DNA of 12,567 nucleotides from positions 1 through 12,567 of the forward strand of contig NWUY0300000701.1 in assembly GCA_004151065.3 (NCBI GenBank), read 5' to 3'. Below, piece after piece: positions 7,850-12,567 of the stretch (position 1 is its first letter; the number at the start of each line of letters is the position of its first letter). Below the pieces are notes generated by a model. The model made no database searches. It saw only the letters and a program-made list of their open reading frames with translations, and had not been told where the DNA came from. The position numbers were made by a program, and so were the translations under genes. Source of the DNA: Larix sibirica. Its lineage: Eukaryota > Streptophyta > Pinopsida > Pinales > Pinaceae.

Positions 7850-8280
7850 TATTAGTATCATCAAATAACTCAATAGGTAAGAAATTTCTCACACAATCTA
7901 TTATTCATGACCTCGGTCAATTTAAATTTTAATACAAAAATCTAAATAATAATAATATAAATAAATTATGTTGTTATTCCAATTCATATTTTATTTTGAT
8001 TGTTAAAACTAGTATTGTGTCATTAAATAGCTTTATAAGACTCTAAATTGGTGCCAAAGTTAGTATAGTAACTTAACCTAGACACAATAGTTGTTCTAAA
8101 ATCAAATAATATTTAAAATGGTGAATGATAGTAATAGACACAATATTAATGTCATTAAGTAACTTTATACTAGGCAAGAAATTTATGGCACAATCTGTTA
8201 TTCATGAAGTAAACCTTTATCAACTTAACTTTTACTGGAAATATATAAATAATAATAGAAATAAAATATGTTGTTATTCA
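7831..8280. repeat. AT-rich direct repeats, period about 300 bp, possibly inside an old LTR
   Basis: Two diverged copies are aligned by eye: 7841-7979 (acacaatattatt to atgttgttattc) and 8138-8279 (acacaatattaat to atgttgttattc), offset 297-300 bp, sharing gcaagaaattt/gtaagaaattt and cacaatctattattcatga-like blocks. A weaker intermediate copy begins near 8016 (tattgtgtcattaaatagc). The 8082-8147 part also matches 1052-1113 on the far side of LINE B. The second copy ends just before a primer-binding-site-like motif, so the repeats could be sub-repeats of a long terminal repeat. No open frame of note. Confidence 0.65.
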
Positions 8281-8283
8281 CCC

Positions 8284-8297
8284 TGGTATCTAGTGGT
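8284..8297 (+). other. Primer-binding-site-like motif (initiator Met tRNA type), decayed
   Basis: tggtatctagtggt begins with the seven bases TGGTATC that open the plant retrotransposon primer-binding site (usually TGGTATCAGAGCC), then diverges. It lies 3-4 bases after ttattca, a possible LTR end in CA. Alone it is a weak match. It gains weight because a gag-like region with a knuckle remnant follows about 1 kb downstream. Confidence 0.35.
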
Positions 8298-9016
8298 AGG
8301 GATGAGTCAGGTAGTTGAAGGGATGCCTAGACACACGGCTTTGATGGTGGTGACACCTTGCAGCCTTGAGAGGGAGGGCGTTAATGAGGAAGTGTGGTTG
8401 GCCCATACTAGTGTGAGCCCCTTGCACGAGATTTGAGATGGGTTGATGGACTGATATGCAGAAGAGGATATTCTCAAATGGAGATGGAAAAAATTTCTAG
8501 TTATCATAAAGAAGATGGTTGATCCTTCACCCACGACAACGGATGACGAGGGTAGCAATATGGGAGGGTGCATGATTATGGGGTATGGCAAGGGAAATCA
8601 TGGCAAGTTATTGCCCGTTATTTTCTCCATCCTAATGATTGCCTTAAGGAAGCAATAGGATTGGGTGGATGTGCTTGATAAAGGGTGGGTGATTACAATC
8701 TTCGGCCTTGTGGAGGAAGGGAATAATAATAATTCCTATAAGCCAAGAACTACAGAACCATGGGGGTTCCTTCCACAGATGGTTGCAATGGGGGACTAAT
8801 TCATTATCTACAGAGGCAACACTCATTTTTCAACAATGATCTGTTGAAGATTCTTTGCAAGTATGGTGAGAATGTGGAAAGGGGCATAGAGGCAAAAAGA
8901 GCCGCAACATAAACCATATGCCTCGTGTGTTGAAGGAAGTAGAGACCTCAAAAGAGTAGTAAAATAGAAACATCTTGCAAAGAACCCAACACAATATCGA
9001 AGAGGTATAAACATGG
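8284..9016 (+). pseudogene. Decayed coding-like region, probable 5' part of a gag gene
   Basis: One frame (that of 8284) reads to 8799 with four internal stops in about 170 codons before ending at TAA 8797. This is fewer than expected in DNA of this composition. A second frame is readable over 8577-8680 (YGVWQGKSWQVIARYFLHPN), suggesting frameshifts. I recognise no domain. Its placement between the primer-binding-site-like motif and the knuckle remnant is the only reason to call it gag-like. From 8800 to 9016 I see nothing coding. Confidence 0.3.
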
Positions 9017-9403
9017 GTGAAGCAGGAGCAAGAGAGGATGAGCAGGATATGCAATAGGACATGGGGCATTGGGTCTCATATGCTAACTTCTATAACTTGT
9101 AAAACTAAATATGTCAAGATGATAATTTTGAAGTGGCAAATGAAGGCTTTGCCTGGGAAGGTCCTCTTGGACATCATCGAGGAAAGAAAGGAAATATTGC
9201 TGCAAATAGATGAGGTCCAAGAGAAGATGCACCAGTTGGATACTAGTCTTCATATGATATCCAAGGCCACTATAGGGATGAATGCTCAATATGATCACAA
9301 AGGATACCACAGGAATGGTCTTAAAGGAAGTGCCTGCTACAACTTTGAAGAACCTGGTTTGCTTAGCCCCAAAGGTGCCAACTATCTCGAATTCAAACGT
9401 TGA
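9017..9403 (+). pseudogene. Decayed gag C-terminus with a remnant of a CCHC zinc knuckle
   Basis: The open frame of 128 codons contains a probable coiled coil (about residues 49-80: LLDIIEERKEILLQIDEVQE). It then has ACYNFEEPGLLSPKGANY near 9341-9388. With the CX2CX4HX4C spacing imposed, the four ligand positions are Cys, Phe, Leu and Gly; in intact gag proteins a common form is CYNCGEPGHxxxxC. The non-ligand residues Y-N, E-P-G and S-P-K fit that form, and TTT for TGT, GAA for GGA and GGT for TGT are single-base changes. I read it as a dead nucleocapsid-type knuckle of an LTR retrotransposon. No protease or pol follows. Confidence 0.5.
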
Positions 9404-9673
9404 ATAAGCTCTTTAGTTATCTATTAGTAGTGCTTTCATTATCAATGCCTATTATGTTAGTTTTGATTACAATTATCTTAGTCATCTTAAGAATAAAGCT
9501 AAGTATAGGGGTCATAAAGTCTAGTCTTTTGAGACTTTACATAACGCCATTTTTTGAAGCAAGAATGGAAATTTTATATTTTGTGGTTGATTCAATTTCC
9601 GAAGTGGAAGACCAACCAAGTAACCTTATGTACATTTTCTCCTTACAGTGATATAAGTTATAATAGCTTACAT
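9404..9673. other. AT-rich unassigned stretch
   Basis: 270 bp with no motif I recognise. An 83-codon frame at 9400-9651 encodes a very hydrophobic peptide, but T-rich DNA produces this by chance and no known membrane family is suggested. Confidence 0.5.
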
Positions 9674-9777
9674 TGTGCTATGAATTCGAAACCTATGTTT
9701 CGAGCTAAACCCTGCTCATCTTCAGGGAAGATGAGCAAGGTTTCTGCTTGAAATGTAGGTTTTCAATTCATAACACA
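9674..9777. repeat. Imperfect inverted repeat (hairpin), about 50-bp arms, 5-base loop
   Basis: The left arm 9674-9722 (tgtgctatgaattcgaaac...) and right arm 9728-9777 (reverse complement tgtgttatgaattgaaaac...) pair with about eight differences, one of them a gap. Several of the differences would be G-U pairs in RNA. The terminal ten bases next to the loop (gctcatctt and its partner) match exactly. The loop is caggg. No open frame spans it. It could be a foldback or MITE-like element, a structured part of a decayed LTR, or a small-RNA precursor; the sequence alone does not decide. Confidence 0.85.
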
Positions 9778-10236
9778 GTAAAATCCAAAAGATCATGGAG
9801 GATTTAGAGAACTGCGAAAGCATGAATCATCTTAAGATATACCTTCTCAATGTCTGACACCTTATCGAAATTGAAGATTACATTCTCTCTACCCATGCAC
9901 TCCGACTATCCCACTCCGATCCACTGGATCTATATGAGAGGTGAAGTTACTTGAGGGCAACAAATTCAATATTCAGGGATATAAGGGTTAGCAACATGGG
10001 TTATTGATGACTGGGAATGATGGATGTGGTGGTGAGTGATTCCTCCAGAATTACTTTGATATATTGGGTGTCCCCTCTTGATCCATCTCATTTCTTTCTC
10101 TTTTTTATGTTTGAAGGAAATAGTTAGAAATGGTTACCAAGTGGTTCAAGGAGTTGTAACCGAACAATTAATTAAACTTCCATAACTCCCTATTTTTTTA
10201 CTTTTTATAATTTTCATGGAATTAAGGCGAAATCGC
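9778..10236. other. Unassigned intergenic DNA
   Basis: About 460 bp of mixed composition without open frames of note, repeats or recognisable motifs. A T-rich tract (10190-10215) precedes the short direct repeat at 10237. Confidence 0.5.
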
Positions 10237-10311
10237 GCCCTGGCCAAAGGAAATATGCAAATGAGCATTTTTGAGGTATTCGTGCCCTAGCTAAAGGAAA
10301 TGTGCAAATGA
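10237..10311. repeat. Diverged 28-bp direct repeat, period 47 bp
   Basis: 10237-10264 (gccctggccaaaggaaatat...) and 10284-10311 (gccctagctaaaggaaatgt...) share the ending gcaaatga and differ at three positions. A partial third copy (gccttgctaatgtgcaaag) follows at about 10317 and runs into a small palindrome gtgcaaagcac. It lies about 65 bp upstream of the long hairpin at 10375. Confidence 0.8.
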
Positions 10312-10374
10312 TTCACGCCTTGCTAATGTGCAAAGCACACATTTGCTCTTTTGTGGTTACAACTTATCATTCAG

Positions 10375-10531
10375 ATCCAAATCCTAGGCTCTATCAAGCA
10401 CCGAGAGGGATCAAATCTCTCGAGGTGCAAACCTCTCTTACTAATCCCTTTTTTAGTGCAATACCTAAGGAGAGTTTGCACCTCGAGAGATTTGATCCCT
10501 CTCGGCTCTTGATAGAACCTAGTATTTGGAT
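10375..10531. repeat. Long inverted repeat (hairpin), about 63-bp arms, about 31-base spacer
   Basis: The left arm begins at 10375 with atccaaatcctagg and runs to about 10437. The right arm, 10469-10531, is its reverse complement with about four substitutions before the loop-proximal end. A core of about 32 bp (from ccgagaggg to gtgcaaac) pairs perfectly. The core itself holds gagag and ctctc flanking ggatcaaat. The outer ends read atccaaat and atttggat. No clear target-site duplication is seen outside. Open frames on both strands here are mirror images caused by the palindrome and should not be taken as genes. A MITE or foldback element, or a small-RNA hairpin, are the main options. Confidence 0.9.
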
Positions 10532-10766
10532 ATAGGCTTGTTCCAGTCGTGGGCAGTGACATGAAACTTGTAGATGGTCAACATTATGTAAATGTATATG
10601 ATTGAGATGAATCTGATCATATGAAATTTACTCACTTTTCTTAGTTGGTTGAAATACACAGAGTATTGTTAAGAAGGAATCTTCTTAATCTATCTTATTC
10701 AAGTTTTAATATAGTGATACAATTTGTAGATGGCCATCCATTTGTTTGCAATATTTTGCAATCAAA
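10532..10766. other. AT-rich unassigned DNA
   Basis: 235 bp. Around 10590-10640 there is a diverged relative (tgagatgaatctgatcatatg, aaatttactcactttt) of the direct repeat that starts at 10767, suggesting an older tandem array. No open frame is convincing. Confidence 0.45.
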
Positions 10767-10883
10767 TTCATATGTTTTAGATGAATTTGATCCTTTGATA
10801 TTTACTATGTGTATGTGCATGTATGTATACTCACTTTCATATGTTTTAGATTAATTTGATCCTTTGGAATTTACTATGTGTAT
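10767..10883. repeat. 48-bp direct repeat, period 69 bp
   Basis: 10767-10814 and 10836-10883 both begin ttcatatgttttagat and end tttactatgtgtat, with three differences between them. The 21 bp between the copies is an alternating TG/TA-like stretch (gtatgtgcatgtatgtatac). This is probably a local duplication. Confidence 0.88.
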
Positions 10884-10976
10884 ATTTATGGTGCTCTTCA
10901 ACCACTGTAATTCAAAGTTAATCTTTCTTTTTAGTGCTAAATTGATTTCTATGTGGACGTGAGGAAGCAACATTGG

Positions 10977-11053
10977 GGTTAGATCAGTGAAATTAGGGTT
11001 ATGGTTAGATCACTGAAATTATGGTTAGGGTCAAGGTTAGATCACTGAAATTA
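10977..11053. repeat. 19-bp motif repeated three times
   Basis: ggttagatcactgaaatta occurs at 11003-11021 and 11035-11053, and with one change (cagtg for cactg) at 10977-10995. The spacers are short (7 and 13 bp) and rich in the string agggt/ggtta. They resemble degenerate telomere-type hexamers only superficially. Confidence 0.88.
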
Positions 11054-11159
11054 ATGCACGAAACCAATGTAATAATGATCTATAATCACTGGGCAGGTAA
11101 GGTTAAATACAAACATGTGTATAATAATGTTCATTGACAAGTATTATGAAAATTTTGGC

Positions 11160-11700
11160 TTTGCAACTAGGGTTTGATCGGCTTTCCGAGATGATCCTGG
11201 CAGCCATGGATCCTTCCATAGTCGCCTTCCTCCTCCTTCCTTGACTTGTTTTGTTCATAGGTTGAATGAAGGTGTTTTCAGACGGTTTCACCCTACGCTT
11301 TGGATCGGTGGTAGTGCCTTTGCGTGGCGACCCATTGGGTAGCAGGCTCCTCCTGCTTCCAGTGGTGGCGGTGGCGACTTTTTGTGATAAGGGGAGCAAC
11401 GACTGGGCATCCTTGGCTATATGACGTCGTCGACAGAGGAGGACTGTAGATCGCGGGTTCCAGATTTTTTCCTTTGGCGACAGCGGATTGTTGTGGAAGC
11501 CGCACTATGGGGCTGACTGGCTCTGGTTTGAGGGCGGTTACGCCGACTAAGCTCGGGCTCCTGTTACCCTTCGACGGGGGCAGCTTGCAGAGGTTGCGCC
11601 CATGGCGTATTTACGGGAGGGCTCCTGCTCTTATGCGACGGTGGCAGATGTTTCCAGGTTGAGGAACCTATCTGATGAGAATTCCTTGTGACGGATCGGG
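11160..11700. other. GC-rich, CpG-containing island of unknown origin
   Basis: The base composition changes sharply from the AT-rich surroundings. CpG is frequent (gacgtcgtcgac, ctacgcttt, gcgacggtgg). Short open frames occur on both strands: 11474-11662 plus (62 codons), 11293-11505 minus (70 codons) and 11103-11399 minus (98 codons). On the plus strand, a second frame near 11595-11690 reads VAPMAYLREGSCSYATVAD before a stop. None matches a family I know. It begins with actagggttt (11166-11175), a string common in plant 5' leaders. It could be part of a gene, a retrogene or the 5' region of another element. Confidence 0.5.
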
Positions 11701-12011
11701 GGTTCATTACAGAAGCTGGTGGCTCTGCTACCATACTTGCGATAGTGGGAAAATGTTTTTTCCTGCCTTGGTCGGCATTTCATCTTTGCTTTTTTATTTG
11801 AACTTTCTTTAAAGCACTTTCGAGCTGGTTTTTATTTCATTATATTTGAGCCATTCATGGCTGCCCTAAATAGGGTTTTAGCTGTAGGTTTTGCTCATTG
11901 GTATCTGCATTTTAGAAGTTGAAGCAGACATTGGTTTATTTGCTTTTTTTGGTATTGCTTCACAGCAATTATTACATTCTTTAAGAGTGATGAAGATCTC
12001 AATGTAATTTT
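11701..12011. other. T-rich unassigned stretch between the GC-rich island and the gypsy fragment
   Basis: About 310 bp with no open frame on either strand and many T runs. It has the look of a plant 3' UTR, but there is no defined poly(A) signal. The homology of the minus-strand gypsy fragment stops at its right edge. Confidence 0.4.
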
Positions 12012-12567
12012 NTCTATTTTCACCCACTGGAAGTACATACATTTTGAAATGTACTCAACAATTTTTGATTTTAGTCTAGGCCAATAATGCTATTTTTTAA
12101 TAGCTGTCAGCATTTTCTGATAGCCTGGATGACCATAATATGGTCTCTTGTGAAATTTGTCCATAATTAGTTGTTTTAATTCTGGCTGATCCAGTATGTA
12201 CATCCTGTTTTTAAATAGAAGCAATCCATCCTTGGATATGCTGTAATCCGTTGCTTGCTTATTTGAATTTTCTACAAGACATTTTTGTCTTAAGTTCAGA
12301 TATTTTTGGTCTTTTTCAGCTGCTGTCTGGATCTGCGATATTAAATCAAACTAAAAATTGGTGACTGATGCCATAGTTAGTAGGTGCATGCATCTACTAA
12401 GTGAGTCAACAATTTTATTTTTCTTTCCTTTAATGTGTTGAATCTCAAAATCAAACTCGCTTAGAAAATACAGCCACCTTGCTTGCCTTCCATTCAGATT
12501 TGGCAGTTCAAAAAGATACTTCAGCCCAATGTAATCAGTTTTCAAGACAAACCTTTTCCCAAGAAGG
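12012..12567 (-). pseudogene. Ty3/gypsy retrotransposon pol fragment: RNase H end, linker and integrase H2C2 domain
   Basis: Read on the minus strand from the right edge: LLGKRFVLKTDYIGLKYLF and then LNGRQARWLYFLSEFDFEI, HIKGKKNKIVDSLSR. This is the C-terminal end of the gypsy RT/RNase H unit (12370-12566). A stop (12351-12353) interrupts the linker, which continues in frame (FDLISQIQTAAEKDQKYLNL, DGLLLFKNRMYIL). The integrase zinc-binding domain follows (LIMDKFHKRPYYGHPGYQKM, HYWPRLKSKIVEYISKC), with a TAG at 12090-12092 where an aromatic residue is usual. The second Cys of the expected CX2C is Phe (12030-12032). No frameshift is seen. Homology fades at QWVKIE, right at the N base (12012). 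The upstream part of pol lies beyond the right edge. Confidence 0.9.

Noticed and set aside
8823-9069. Two overlapping minus-strand Cys/Phe-rich frames
   Set aside because: Overlapping frames of composition-driven peptides antisense to the gag-like region; no motif.
9400-9651. Hydrophobic 83-codon open frame with apparent membrane segments
   Set aside because: T-rich DNA gives hydrophobic codons by chance; it overlaps the gag remnant end and has no family resemblance.
9680-9700. tRNA B-box-like string (attcgaaacc), suggesting a SINE
   Set aside because: No A box at a suitable distance upstream and no poly(A) or T terminator; it belongs to the hairpin arm.
10302-10562. Open frames on both strands with nearly the same protein sequence
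   Set aside because: They are mirror images produced by the inverted repeat at 10375-10531.
10815-10835. Alternating purine-pyrimidine TG/TA stretch as a microsatellite
   Set aside because: Only about 20 bp and irregular; it is the spacer of a direct repeat.
10977-11035. Telomere-like strings (agggtta, ttagggt)
   Set aside because: Too few, irregular and embedded in a 19-bp local repeat; not a telomeric tract.

Overview
The window looks like intergenic, repeat-filled DNA from a large seed-plant nuclear genome. I see no intact host gene, no tRNA or rRNA, no CRISPR array and no bacterial-type signal. Nearly everything recognisable is decayed retrotransposon. Two long non-LTR (LINE/L1-type) elements carry the plant arrangement: ORF1 with a DUF4283-like domain plus a CCHC zinc knuckle, then ORF2 with endonuclease, reverse transcriptase, zf-RVT and RNase H. 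The wording of these domains (for example DIPSTVPI/VRLPHLPLHCW in ORF1 and FVDD in the RT) reminds me of LINEs common in conifers (Cupressales/yew-like genomes). That assignment is inference from memory, not a search.

Layout. (1) 1 to about 1030, minus strand: the 5' part of LINE 'A', with an ORF1 pseudogene running off the left edge and a leader holding a perfect 32-bp tandem duplication and a 13-bp triplication. (2) 1114-7830, plus strand: LINE 'B', apparently full length (about 6.7 kb), flanked by a 19-bp target-site duplication with one mismatch (1095-1113 and 7831-7849). It holds ORF1 (1192-2168), ORF2 (2513-6790), a third ORF-like stretch after RNase H (7016-7567) and a short poly(A) at 7822-7829. 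All reading frames are broken. (3) LINE B landed in older AT-rich DNA made of diverged direct repeats with a period near 300 bp (1052-1113 plus 7831 to about 8280). This DNA is followed by a primer-binding-site-like motif (8284) and a decayed gag-like region ending in a 'ghost' CCHC knuckle (9341-9382). I read this as an old LTR retrotransposon split by LINE B. (4) 9404-11160: AT-rich unassigned DNA containing two long imperfect hairpins (9674-9777 and 10375-10531) and several short direct-repeat clusters. (5) 11160-11700: a GC-rich, CpG-containing island of unknown origin. (6) 12012-12567, minus strand: a Ty3/gypsy pol fragment (end of RNase H, then the integrase H2C2 zinc-binding domain) that loses homology next to the only ambiguous base in the window (N at 12012).

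Working together: in the ancestral LINE B, ORF1 would have bound the RNA, and ORF2 would have nicked the target and reverse-transcribed it. The short poly(A) and the target-site duplication are the footprint of that reaction. Today the copy is dead: the RT motif A aspartate is asparagine, the first RNase H aspartate is tyrosine, zinc ligands are lost, and about a dozen in-frame stops and at least six frameshifts are visible. The order of events I infer is: LTR element with internal repeats first, LINE B into it, then long neutral decay. The time of the LINE A insertion relative to LINE B cannot be read from this window.
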